A stretch of DNA of 64,000 nt from Agaricicola taiwanensis (GTDB lineage: Bacteria > Pseudomonadota > Alphaproteobacteria > Rhizobiales > Methylopilaceae), in NCBI RefSeq assembly GCF_014635245.1, contig NZ_BMCP01000002.1, forward strand, positions 62,001-126,000, in the 5' to 3' direction. Every line of letters starts with the position of its first letter. The stretch's first letter is position 1. The notes under the pieces were generated by a model. The model had not been told where the DNA came from. It searched no databases and saw nothing but the letters and a program-made list of their open reading frames with translations. The translations under genes and the position numbers were made by a program. Shown in pieces: positions 49,304 to 57,736 of this stretch.

Positions 49304-49558
49304 ATGTTCACAAAAATGCTGTCGATCGCTTCGATTGTTATTGCTGGCATCTCGCTTTCAGCCTGCGTGCAAGACGGACGCCCTGGGTATGCCAACAGTC
49401 CCACCGTCTACCAGCGCGCGCCTCATGTGCAATCTCGCACGGTCGTGCGGGAGCGTGAGGTCTATCGGTCGGACCGTCGCGATCGGCGTGACCACCGTGA
49501 CTATCGTGACCGCCGTGAGTATCGCGACCACCGTGACCATCGCGATTACAGGCGATAA
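49304..49558 (+). CDS. Small Arg/Asp/His-rich lipoprotein
   Basis: 84 residues with CTGGAGGAA upstream of the ATG. A lipoprotein signal peptide (SIASIVIAGISLSAC) puts the lipidated cysteine at residue 21. After a short linker, the C-terminal 35 residues are a degenerate repeat of RDRRD, HRDYRD and HRDH, encoded by imperfect 9- to 12-bp tandem repeats. The mature protein would be a highly charged surface or periplasmic tail. I know of no named family. Confidence 0.75.
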   Translation: MFTKMLSIASIVIAGISLSACVQDGRPGYANSPTVYQRAPHVQSRTVVREREVYRSDRRDRRDHRDYRDRREYRDHRDHRDYRR

Positions 49559-49668
49559 GCGAATTCCTTAATCCGGCAGTCGGCGGCATGATGAAAAGGG
49601 ATGACGGGACATCGGCCAACGGCCGGTAGCCGGCGGAATCTGCTATCGCTCGCGACGGACCGAAGGAT

Positions 49669-50415
49669 TTGTCTTGTAAATCCCATGCCACCTATCCGCC
49701 GCTCAACACATTGAAGGTTGTAGCGCCGGACGTCTGGATCGTCGACGGACCCCTGATCGAATTCGGCATGCCATGGCCGAAGATGCCGTTCCCCACGCGC
49801 ATGACCGTTATCCGGCTCGCGGATGGCCTCTTCATCCATTCACCAACGCCGCTTGTTCCCGATCTCAAGGCGCAGCTGGAAGAGGTGGGCCAGCCGCGCT
49901 GGATCATCGGGCCGAACCGCATTCATTACTGGTGGATTCCCGAGTGGCGAGACGCCTATCCCGGCGCTGAGGTCTATCTCGCACCCGGCATCCGCGAACA
50001 GGCCAAAGGCCGCATCGATTTTCCCGCGCGCGAGCTTGCCGCCCACGGCGGCTACCCGTGGGACGGAGAGCTTTCCACGGTGCCGGTATCGGGAAGCTTC
50101 ATGACGGAAATCGATTTCTTCCACCATGCCAGCCGGACGCTGGTGCTTACCGATCTGATCGAGAATTTCGAACCCGCCCGGCTGCACAGTGTCCTCCTGC
50201 GCTGGCTTACCCGGCTGGGCGGCGTGCAGGATCCGCATGGCAGCATGCCGCGTGACATGAGGATGACTTTCTTCAGAAAGCGGAAGCAACTCAAGGCGGC
50301 GGTGGAAAAGATGATTGCGTGGGATCCGGAACGGATCATCCTCGCCCATGGGCGCTGGTACGAACAGGATGGCGCCGCAGAACTGCGCCGAGCATTTCGG
50401 TGGCTGCTGGACTAA
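49669..50415 (+). CDS. DUF4336 domain protein (metallo-beta-lactamase-like)
   Basis: About 248 residues from a TTG at 49669, the first start after an in-frame stop; TTG 49711 is another option. The sequence (VWIVDGPLIEFGMPWPKMPF, LFIHSPTPLVPDLKAQLEEV, TLVLTDLIENFEP, IILAHGRWYEQD) matches the DUF4336 type, a beta-lactamase-like fold with altered metal site. Function is unknown in the family. No clear operon partner; the MFS gene follows 204 bp downstream. Confidence 0.8.
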   Translation: MSCKSHATYPPLNTLKVVAPDVWIVDGPLIEFGMPWPKMPFPTRMTVIRLADGLFIHSPTPLVPDLKAQLEEVGQPRWIIGPNRIHYWWIPEWRDAYPGAEVYLAPGIREQAKGRIDFPARELAAHGGYPWDGELSTVPVSGSFMTEIDFFHHASRTLVLTDLIENFEPARLHSVLLRWLTRLGGVQDPHGSMPRDMRMTFFRKRKQLKAAVEKMIAWDPERIILAHGRWYEQDGAAELRRAFRWLLD

Positions 50416-50619
50416 ATAAGATGTACGCCGTGGCCACGCCTTGGACGGCATCGCTGCCGATGCTGTCGCCAGCGACGAGGGAACCTGATCGTCTCGCTGA
50501 TGTTGAGAATGAGGTTCCAGCCCATTGCTGGTGATCCCGCACCTTTCTAGAAGATCGACATCTCTTCCGCCGTGTCGGCTTTTGACAGAAACGGGAAGAG
50601 ACGTTAGCGACATGCCTCA

Positions 50620-52032
50620 ATGAAGCCCCCCGACCGCGCCTCCGCGACACCGCCCTCCGAAGCTGATGGCCTGCCAGTTCCGCAGCGCTACTGGTCGGCG
50701 CTCGCCATCTGGCTCGCCATCGCCATGTCGGTGCTGGACGCCGGTATCGCCAATGTAGCGCTTCCCACCATCGCCGCGCAGCTCGACGCCTCGGCCGCGC
50801 TTTCGGTGTGGATCATCAATGCCTATCAGTTGGCGGTGACCGTTCTGCTGCTGCCATTGGCAGCGATGGGTGACCGTATCGGCTATCGCCGCGTCTATCT
50901 TCCCGGGCTTGCGATCTTCGTCGTCGGCTCCCTCGGCTGCGCACTGGCGGAGAGCCTGACGGGATTGATCGCGGCACGCGTCTTTCAGGGCATCGGCGCG
51001 GCCTGCGTGATGAGCATCAATGCCGCGCTGGTGCGGGCCACCTATCCCTCAAGGACGCTGGGGCGCGGCCTTGGCTATAACGCGCTGGTGGTCTCGGTCG
51101 CGTCGGCAGTGGGGCCAACCGTCGCGGCGCTGATCCTCAGCGTGGGTCCATGGCCGTGGCTTTTCGCCATCAACGTGCCGGTCGGACTTCTGGCGCTGGC
51201 GGTGGCCTTCCATGCCCTGCCTCGGACAGAAGGACATGGTCGCGCGCCGGATTATCTCTCGGCGATCCTCAGCGCGGTGACGCTAGGCCTGATCATGTTC
51301 GGCGCCGAGACGCTGGCGCGGGAAGGCGCCGGAACCGGTCTTCCGCTGCTGGCGGCCGGCTTTGTCTGCGGGACGGTACTGGTGCGGCGCGAGTGGCACC
51401 GCCCGACGCCGCTGGTGCCGCTCGACCTTCTCAGGATCCGGGTCTTCTCGCTGTCGATCGCCACCTCCATCACCTCCTTCGCGGCGCAGATGCTGGCCTT
51501 CGTCAGCCTGCCATTCCTGTTCCAGAGCGTGCTCGGACGCGGCGTGGTGGAAACAGGATTTCTGATGACGCCCTGGCCGCTGGCGGTCGCCTTCGCGGCG
51601 CCCATCGCCGGGCGGCTCGCCGACCGCTATTCCGCCGGGCTTCTTGGTGGTGCCGGTCTCGCCGCTCTCGCCCTCGGCCTCTTCTCCCTGTCCATGATGG
51701 GCGACGACCCCAGCACGCTCGACATCGCTTGGCGGATGGTGGTCTGCGGGCTTGGCTTCGGTTTCTTCCAGGCGCCCAACAACCGCGCCATCGTCAGCTC
51801 CGCGCCGCGCGCGCGGAGCGGCGCCGCCGGCGGCATGCTGGCAACGGCCCGGCTTCTCGGTCAGACCACCGGGGCGGTGAGCGTGGCAGCCGGTTTCCAC
51901 TGGCTCGGCGTGGGCGCTGCACCGACGCTGCTTCAGGCCGCTTCCGTCGCGGCCGCCGTGGCGGCGGTGCTCAGCCTTCTGCGTCATCAGCGGCCGTCGA
52001 AACCCGCACCAGAGGCACCTGTGGTGGACTGA
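50620..52032 (+). CDS. MFS multidrug transporter, 14-helix DHA2 type
   Basis: 470 residues with about 14 hydrophobic segments. The opening LAIAMSVLDAGIANVALPTI, then WIINAYQLAVTVLLLPLAAM and GDRIGYRRVYLPGLAIFVV (motif A), and RVFQGIGAACVMSINAALVRA fit EmrB/QacA-like proton antiporters. It lacks a neighbouring EmrA membrane-fusion gene. The stop lies 4 bp from that of the convergent lytic transglycosylase. Export substrate unknown. Confidence 0.88.
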   Translation: MKPPDRASATPPSEADGLPVPQRYWSALAIWLAIAMSVLDAGIANVALPTIAAQLDASAALSVWIINAYQLAVTVLLLPLAAMGDRIGYRRVYLPGLAIFVVGSLGCALAESLTGLIAARVFQGIGAACVMSINAALVRATYPSRTLGRGLGYNALVVSVASAVGPTVAALILSVGPWPWLFAINVPVGLLALAVAFHALPRTEGHGRAPDYLSAILSAVTLGLIMFGAETLAREGAGTGLPLLAAGFVCGTVLVRREWHRPTPLVPLDLLRIRVFSLSIATSITSFAAQMLAFVSLPFLFQSVLGRGVVETGFLMTPWPLAVAFAAPIAGRLADRYSAGLLGGAGLAALALGLFSLSMMGDDPSTLDIAWRMVVCGLGFGFFQAPNNRAIVSSAPRARSGAAGGMLATARLLGQTTGAVSVAAGFHWLGVGAAPTLLQAASVAAAVAAVLSLLRHQRPSKPAPEAPVVD

Positions 52033-52036
52033 GCCG

Positions 52037-52942
52037 TCAGTTCCTCATGACGCTGCACGCGCCTCCGGCGCGTCTGAGTCTGTTGCACAGTCGTTCGGCT
52101 TCCGAGCGCGAGGTGGCGCCGACGCGGATGGCGAAGATGGTGCGCCGCCCCTTGCCGGTGCGAGTCTTGAGGACGATGGGCTTGCGGCCTTCCAGGATGG
52201 TGGCGTGGCGGGACTGGGTGCGGCGATACATGCTGTTTGCCGCCGAACTGTTTGGATTGCCCGCGACCTGAACGCCCCAGGGTGGCAGGGGAGCGGCCGG
52301 ATCGTTGGAATTGAGAGCGGTTGCCAGGGCGCGCGTGCGCATGATGGGCAAGTCGCGACAAGCCTCCGCGAAGTTCCGGCCTTCGCTGAGCGGCCGACCC
52401 TCGATCTCACGGCCGGCGTCGCGGAACCAGTCGGCGGACCGTGTGGTGATGGCGAAGACATAGTCCTCGGTTTCAAAGGGAAGCGAGCCGCCGTTGGAGA
52501 GCCAATCCCTCACCCGGTTCGGGCCGCCGTTATAGGCCGCCGCCGCCAGGCCCCAGTTGCCGAAGTCCGCCTTAAGGTCGCGCAGATAAAGCGCGGAATG
52601 CCGGATCGCCTCCGACAGGTCGAAGGGATCGGCCAGCCCGCGCTCCTGCGCGGTATAGGGCATGAACTGGGCAATGCCGCGCGCGCCCACGGGGGAGATG
52701 GCGGCGGTATCGAAGCGGCTTTCCTTCCAGATCAGCCGGGCAAAGAAATCCGCCGACATGCCGACCTCGCCCGCGTGAAGCGCGATGAGGTCGCAGATGA
52801 TGCCAGGGCCGATCTTGCCATGCGCCGCCGCCAGCGTGGCGGGCGGTGTCGGCGCGGAAGTAGATGCGCCATCCTCCATGGCGCGGGCGCTCTGCGCGGA
52901 GAGGATCGTGATCAGAATGCAAAGGGTTCTCAGCATGCGCAT
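52037..52942 (-). CDS. Lytic transglycosylase with SPOR-like C-terminal domain
   Basis: 301 residues. A signal peptide (LRTLCILITILSAQSARA) precedes an SLT family 1 catalytic domain: Glu74 in IWKESRFDTAAISPVGARGIAQ, then YNGGPNRVRDWL. After about residue 215 a second module, PWGVQVAGN to SRSEAERLCNRLRRAGGAC, has the pattern of a SPOR domain, which binds denuded glycan at septa. The enzyme cleaves peptidoglycan to anhydromuropeptides. The combination suggests action at the division site. Confidence 0.85.
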   Translation of the reverse strand: MRMLRTLCILITILSAQSARAMEDGASTSAPTPPATLAAAHGKIGPGIICDLIALHAGEVGMSADFFARLIWKESRFDTAAISPVGARGIAQFMPYTAQERGLADPFDLSEAIRHSALYLRDLKADFGNWGLAAAAYNGGPNRVRDWLSNGGSLPFETEDYVFAITTRSADWFRDAGREIEGRPLSEGRNFAEACRDLPIMRTRALATALNSNDPAAPLPPWGVQVAGNPNSSAANSMYRRTQSRHATILEGRKPIVLKTRTGKGRRTIFAIRVGATSRSEAERLCNRLRRAGGACSVMRN

Positions 52943-53051
52943 CTTCAGACGCCAAGCCTCTGAATTACTGCTTCCCGTGGCTTAAGGGTTGCAACGGGCC
53001 GGGCTTGATGGCAAGCGGCTTTGTCTGGGGCACCTCTCGGGGGTCAAGCCA

Positions 53052-53975
53052 ATGCGCATAGCGGTTTTCGGTGCCGGCGGTGTCGGCGGCTATTTCGGCG
53101 GTCGACTCGCGGCCTCCGGCGAGGACGTGACCTTCGTCGCGCGGGGCCAGCATCTCGCCGCCATGAAGGAGAAGGGCCTCCTCATCCGCAGCCCGCTCGG
53201 CGACTGTATGCTGCGGGATGTCCAAGCAGTCGAAGATATCGCCGAGGCGGGGCCGATCGACCTTGTGATGATCGCCGTGAAGCTCTGGTCTACCGAAGAG
53301 GCGGTCGAGGCCGTGCGTCCTTTGGCAGAGCAGGGCGCCACGGTCGTCTCGTTCCAGAACGGCATCTACAAGGACGAGGTGCTGAAGAACAGGTTGCCGC
53401 CAGCATCCTTGATGGGCGGCGTTAGCTATATCTCGGCCTTCATCGAGAAACCGGGCGTCATCTCGCACAAGGGCAAGATGCAGGGTCTCAGCTTCGGTAA
53501 ATATGACGGCGCACGCTCCTCCCGCGCCGAGGCGCTTCTGGCCGCCTGTGCGCGAGCCGGAATCTCGGCAAAGCTGAGTGCTGATATCGAGCGGGATATC
53601 TGGGAAAAGTTCGTTTTTCTGGTAGGGCTGTCGGCTGTTACGACCGCCATGCGCCAGCCCATCGGCGTGATCCGGGAAAACCCGCAGGCGAGGTCCTTCC
53701 TGCGTGACCTAATGCAGGAGGTAGTGACGGTGGGGCGGGCGAATGGTGTCAATCTTGCTCCCGATTTCGCCGAAAATCGACTGATCTTCACCGACACGCT
53801 GCCGCCCGAAATGATCGCTTCCATGTTTCATGACCTGCAGACCGGAAACCGGCTTGAGGTGCCTTGGCTCAGCGGCAGCGTCGTTGAACAGGGCCGCCGG
53901 CTCGGTATCGATACGCCCTGTAATCGCGCGGTGGCAGACATTCTGGCGATCTTTGCGGACGGCCGGCCGTCGTGA
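53052..53975 (+). CDS. 2-dehydropantoate 2-reductase family protein
   Basis: 307 residues from the ATG at 53052. The N-terminal NADPH-binding motif MRIAVFGAGGVGGYFGGRLA is followed by the family Lys in IAVKLWSTEEAVEAV, the FQNGIYKDE segment, and the C-terminal ketopantoate-reductase domain with NAGxxxxNxxxxD-like GNRLEVPWLSGSVVEQGRRLG. PanE reduces ketopantoate in pantothenate synthesis. Paralogues with other 2-keto acids are frequent, so the true substrate is open. Confidence 0.85.
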   Translation: MRIAVFGAGGVGGYFGGRLAASGEDVTFVARGQHLAAMKEKGLLIRSPLGDCMLRDVQAVEDIAEAGPIDLVMIAVKLWSTEEAVEAVRPLAEQGATVVSFQNGIYKDEVLKNRLPPASLMGGVSYISAFIEKPGVISHKGKMQGLSFGKYDGARSSRAEALLAACARAGISAKLSADIERDIWEKFVFLVGLSAVTTAMRQPIGVIRENPQARSFLRDLMQEVVTVGRANGVNLAPDFAENRLIFTDTLPPEMIASMFHDLQTGNRLEVPWLSGSVVEQGRRLGIDTPCNRAVADILAIFADGRPS

Positions 53976-54041
53976 TGGGAGGCTGATTCAGGTTTTTGGT
54001 CTTAGTCATTGATTTTCTTTTGTTTTAGAAAGGCGTGGGGT

Positions 54042-54683
54042 TTGGACGGTGTCGTCCTTCTTCATGGGATCGCCCGGCGGGCGGCCTCCATGCGGCGTAT
54101 GGAGCGAGCTCTCGCGGGGCAGGGCTATCTGACGCTCAATCTTGATTATCCGGCACGTCGACAGGCCCTTGCCGATCTGGCGCGAGGCGTCCATGAGCCG
54201 ATCGAGCGCTTCTCCGCCCGGGTCGACGGTCGCCTTCATTTCGTGACGCATTCCATGGGAGGGCTGGTGGCCCGCGCCTATCTCGCGCGGCATCGCCCGG
54301 CGCGGCTGGGGCGCGTGGTGATGCTCGGTCCGCCCAACAGCGGCAGCGAGGTGGCCGATCTGTTGGAAAGGAACCGCTTCTACCGTGCCTATTTCGGCCC
54401 GGCGGGAAGCGAGCTTGTCACGCCGAAAACGGACGCGCTTGCAGCAGTGCTCGGCCGCATCGACTATCCGGTGGGCGTCATCGCCGGCGATCGAAGCATC
54501 AATCTCATATCGTCCCTTCTGGTGATCCCGCGGCCGAACGACGGCAAAGTGTCGGTGGCGGCCACGCATGTGGAGGGCGAGGCCGATCACATCACCCTGC
54601 ACACGACCCATCCCATGATGATGTTCAACCGCGAGGTGATCCGCCAGACGCTGCACTTCCTGCGCGAGGGCTCTTTCGCCTGA
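54042..54683 (+). CDS. Lipase-like alpha/beta hydrolase
   Basis: 213 residues from TTG 54042, preceded by AAAGG at proper spacing; TTG 54009 would extend it by 11 poorly coded residues. The oxyanion motif VVLLHGIARRAASM, the nucleophile elbow FVTHSMGGLVARAYL with Ser, VMLGPPNSGSEVADLL, and a late His in ITLHTTHPMMMFN resemble the PGAP1/LipB group. It lacks a signal peptide. Substrate is unknown. Confidence 0.8.
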   Translation: MDGVVLLHGIARRAASMRRMERALAGQGYLTLNLDYPARRQALADLARGVHEPIERFSARVDGRLHFVTHSMGGLVARAYLARHRPARLGRVVMLGPPNSGSEVADLLERNRFYRAYFGPAGSELVTPKTDALAAVLGRIDYPVGVIAGDRSINLISSLLVIPRPNDGKVSVAATHVEGEADHITLHTTHPMMMFNREVIRQTLHFLREGSFA

Positions 54684-54743
54684 CGTGCCAGTTCTCGGAA
54701 CAAGCCGGCATCTTCAGGATTTCCTCCATCTCAGGAGGTCGGC

Positions 54744-54899
54744 ATGAACAAGAACAACACGGGGCGGATCGTGCTCTATGGGCTGCTTGCGGTGGCGGCG
54801 CTCATCATCGTGGTCTTGAGCTGGGAGAACTATGTCGCTGATCCCGGGCCAAATCCGACGGATATCCAGGATGTTCCCACGCGGCAGCCGGGCGGCTGA
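54744..54899 (+). CDS. 51-residue single-pass membrane peptide
   Basis: A short frame with a strong CAGGAGG six bases before its ATG. The product (start MNKNNTGRIVLYGLLAVAAL) has one membrane helix at about 8-27, then a polar tail ending PTRQPGG. Codon use agrees with neighbouring genes. I do not recognise the family. It lies 60 bp after the hydrolase gene and is convergent with the dehydrogenase gene, 39 bp apart. Confidence 0.65.
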   Translation: MNKNNTGRIVLYGLLAVAALIIVVLSWENYVADPGPNPTDIQDVPTRQPGG

Positions 54900-54938
54900 C
54901 GGGGAGGGCGGACCTTGGCAGATCCGCCCTGATCTGGG

Positions 54939-56006
54939 TCAGGCTCCTCGAGCAATCTCCTGGGCGACCCTTGTGCCGAAGGCATCGGTGTTGAGGGTGC
55001 CGCCAAGATCACGGGTGCGGCCCGCGGGATCTTCCAGAACCGCATCGACCGCGCGCTCGATTTCGGCGCCCGCCTGCTCGAAGAGGGGCAGGCCCCGCTT
55101 TTCGCCCAGCCAGCTCAGCATCATCGCGGTGGAGAGGATGAGGGAGGAGGGGTTGGCCACGTTCTGGCCCTGGATGTCAGGGGCCGAGCCGTGCTGCGCC
55201 TGGGCGCAGACGAGATTGGCCTCCTTGTTGGCGTTGATGGAACCGGCGAGGCCGAGGCTGCCTGAGAGCTCGCTCGCGAGGTCGGAGAGGATGTCGCAAT
55301 AGAAGTTGGTGGAGACGATGACGTCGTAGCGCGAGGGATCGCGCACGAGATGGGCGGCCATGGCGTCGATCAGGACGTCGTTGAGAGTGACCTCCGGGAA
55401 CTCCTTGTGCACCTTGCGAACCCAGTCCATGAAAAAGCCGTCGGTGACGATGAAGTTGTTGGCCTTGTGAACGGCGGTCACCTTCTTGCTGCGCTTCATG
55501 GCGAGCTCGAAGGCGGCGCGGGCGATGCGCTCACAGGCCTTGGCCGTCAACTTGCGCATGGAGATCGCGACGTCCTCTGTAGGCATGAACTCGCCCATGC
55601 CCTTGTACATGTTGCGGTCGGGATAGAAGCCTTCGGTGGCCTCGCGCATGATGACGAGGTCCATGTCCTTGCCCGGCAGGAAGGAGCGCTTCCTGGCAGG
55701 GCGGACATTGGCATAGAGGTCGAGGCGCACGCGGAACCCGCTCGACACATTGACGCCGCCCTTGTCGCGCGCGGGATAGTCCATATGCGACTGCGGCCCG
55801 AGGATGATGCCGTCGTAGGTCTTGGCCTTCTCGATCAGCTCGTCGCGCAGAGTGGTTCCGTATTTCTCCAGGCTGACGAAGCCGGCGTCCTCATAGTCGG
55901 AGGTGATGCCGAGGCCGAAGCGACTGTTCGTGGCCTCCAGAACCTCCATGGTGGCGGCGGTGATCTCAGGCCCGATGCCGTCGCACGGCACAACAAGAAA
56001 ACGCAT
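54939..56006 (-). CDS. Isocitrate/isopropylmalate dehydrogenase family protein
   Basis: 355 residues of the beta-decarboxylating dehydrogenase family. Visible are PCDGIGPEITAATMEVLEA, the substrate-binding arginines in RVRLDLYANVRPARKR, the Lys in VHKANNFIVTDGFF, and the metal-binding Asp region YDVIVSTNFYCDILSDLASEL. The HKAN motif resembles isocitrate/homoisocitrate/tartrate-type members rather than LeuB. It oxidises a 2-hydroxy acid with decarboxylation. The divergent GntR gene probably controls it. Confidence 0.88.
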   Translation of the reverse strand: MRFLVVPCDGIGPEITAATMEVLEATNSRFGLGITSDYEDAGFVSLEKYGTTLRDELIEKAKTYDGIILGPQSHMDYPARDKGGVNVSSGFRVRLDLYANVRPARKRSFLPGKDMDLVIMREATEGFYPDRNMYKGMGEFMPTEDVAISMRKLTAKACERIARAAFELAMKRSKKVTAVHKANNFIVTDGFFMDWVRKVHKEFPEVTLNDVLIDAMAAHLVRDPSRYDVIVSTNFYCDILSDLASELSGSLGLAGSINANKEANLVCAQAQHGSAPDIQGQNVANPSSLILSTAMMLSWLGEKRGLPLFEQAGAEIERAVDAVLEDPAGRTRDLGGTLNTDAFGTRVAQEIARGA

Positions 56007-56154
56007 TTAGGCTTCTCCCTCAAAGGCGGCGAGGCCGCCGGTGTTGTTTGTCCGTTTTGGCTTTCTTGCGCAAAAAGTGCAAATCATATTTTGGCATTCG
56101 TAGCCGGGAAGTGCGATGAAGCGCTGCTGCCCGTTTCGATCTGGAGCTGACTCT

Positions 56155-57093
56155 ATGCTTTCATCCGGCGCCATTGCCGCGAAGGAGACGCCCTCGAGCG
56201 CCAGCCCTCTGGTGCGTGAACTCGCCGGGCGGCTTGCGGGGCTGATCCGCGCGGGATCGCTCGTGGCCGGCGAAAAGCTCGCAACGCAGAGACTTGCCGA
56301 CGATTTCGGTGTCTCACGCTCGCCGGTCCGTGAAGCTCTTGCTTTCCTGGCCGTGGAGGGACTGATCGAGCAGCGTCCGAACCGAGGCTATTTTGTCCGA
56401 TCCGATGTCACCCATGCCGAGGGGGCCCAAAGCGATGAGCTGCCCCGCGAGGCGCGGCCGGAATACCGCATGCTGGCGGAGGATTGGCTGCATGATCGTA
56501 TTCCCGCCGAAGTGACGGAGCAGATGCTGCGCGAGCGCTACGGGCTGACGCGGGCTCAGCTGTCGGATGTGCTGGTACGCGCCAGCCGCGAGGGCTGGGC
56601 GGAGCCCAAGCAGGGTTATGGCTGGCGCTTCCTGCCGGTAGCGAAGACCTCGGAAGCCTTCACGCAGATCTATCGCTTCCGCCTTGTCGTAGAGCCGGCG
56701 GCCTTGCTGGAGCCCACATTCGAGTTGGATCATACGGCGCTTGGCGAGCAGCGGCGCATTCAGGAGCACATGTTGGAAACGGGTTTTGCCCGCCTGCCTG
56801 CCGAGCGGCTGATCGAAAACGGCGCCCTGTTCCACGAGGAACTGGTGCGGATGAGCGGCAACTCCTTCATGCATATGTCGCTGGTGCGGGTGAACCGGAT
56901 GCGGCGGCTCTTCGAGTACCGTGCGATCATCGATCGCGATCGCCTCAGCTCTCAGTGCACCGAACACCTTCAGATCATCGACGCGCTGGAGGCGGGAGAC
57001 CGTGAGGAGGCAGCCCGCATGCTGAAGCTGCATCTGGAGAAGGCGGTTGCAAAAAAGGCCGGCTCCGCTCTCAGGCTCGATCCGCTGGGCTGA
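56155..57093 (+). CDS. GntR family regulator with two tandem winged-helix domains
   Basis: 312 residues from ATG 56155 (GGAG at good spacing); ATG 56116 is an alternative. The first GntR winged helix is at about 17-83 (TQRLADDFGVSRSPVREALA). A second winged-helix-like module is at about 104-162 (TEQMLRERYGLTRAQLSDVL, PKQGYGWRFLP). An FCD ligand domain runs from about 168 to the end. Most FadR-type regulators have only one such module. Divergent from the dehydrogenase gene at 54939, its likely target. Confidence 0.85.
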   Translation: MLSSGAIAAKETPSSASPLVRELAGRLAGLIRAGSLVAGEKLATQRLADDFGVSRSPVREALAFLAVEGLIEQRPNRGYFVRSDVTHAEGAQSDELPREARPEYRMLAEDWLHDRIPAEVTEQMLRERYGLTRAQLSDVLVRASREGWAEPKQGYGWRFLPVAKTSEAFTQIYRFRLVVEPAALLEPTFELDHTALGEQRRIQEHMLETGFARLPAERLIENGALFHEELVRMSGNSFMHMSLVRVNRMRRLFEYRAIIDRDRLSSQCTEHLQIIDALEAGDREEAARMLKLHLEKAVAKKAGSALRLDPLG

Positions 57094-57678
57094 TTGCGGG
57101 GGAAGCCGCCCCGGGCACCGCGAGGCGGTCAGCCAGCCGCCGATGTGCCTCACAAGAAGCCAAAAACGAAGATAGCGGCGGTGGACGGAAGCTGCGCGAC
57201 GGTCATCGGGAGAGGAGGGCATGGGCGAATAGAGGGCGGGCGCGAAGCCAGTGCGATAAGAGCATTGTTTCCTATTGCAAGTGTTTACTTTGCGGTTTGC
57301 AACTATTTATCCTCTAGTTGGATGATCCTGATGCCTCATGTGTTGATACCTATGTGTCGTTTTTTCGGTGATCGCTCGGCGTCTATTGCCGCCATTCTGC
57401 CAAGGTGCCGGTGAACTTCCGACATCTTCTTTGTTTACGGAGGTGACGGCTCTTGCGACACTGCGGGGCTCAGGCTGCTCTCTCAAGCGGGAGGCTGCCG
57501 TCACGAGCATCGGCTGAGCAATGCTCAAAAACCGAGACGTACGCACTTCCACGGCTTTCCGTAGGATTCGGAGATGCCGGCGGATCCAAAGTCGTAGATG
57601 ACGTCCTCCACATCTGAGACCTCTGCCACATGTTGCCATGCACGAAGTAAGTCGCACCACACCATCGGAGGTCGCTTG
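57094..57678. other. Long gap with no intact gene
   Basis: This 585-bp stretch shows no convincing complete gene. The part around 57250-57420 is visibly richer in A and T than the flanks. It carries two TTGCAA palindromes 22 bp apart (57275 and 57297). The right end contains the remnant frame described at 57525-57736. A strong GGAGG at 57667 belongs to the methyltransferase. The region looks like decayed or foreign DNA. Confidence 0.6.
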
Positions 57679-57736
57679 ATGTCGATGCGCGCGCCCCGGT
57701 CCTCCAAGGCTCCTGCTGCTCGATCGAGTCAAACAT
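57525..57736 (-). pseudogene. Frameshifted remnant of a small gene
   Basis: On the minus strand an ATG at 57736 opens a start-like MFDSIEQQEP that soon loses coding character. The next frame, open from 57728, carries a well-formed stretch ending at 57525: RIDIKRPPMVWCDLLRAWQH, then DVEDVIYDFGSAGISESYGK and KCVRLGF. Joined by one frameshift the two would make a protein of about 70 residues. I do not recognise it. It overlaps the 5' end of the methyltransferase gene, so at least one of the two starts is questionable. Confidence 0.4.
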
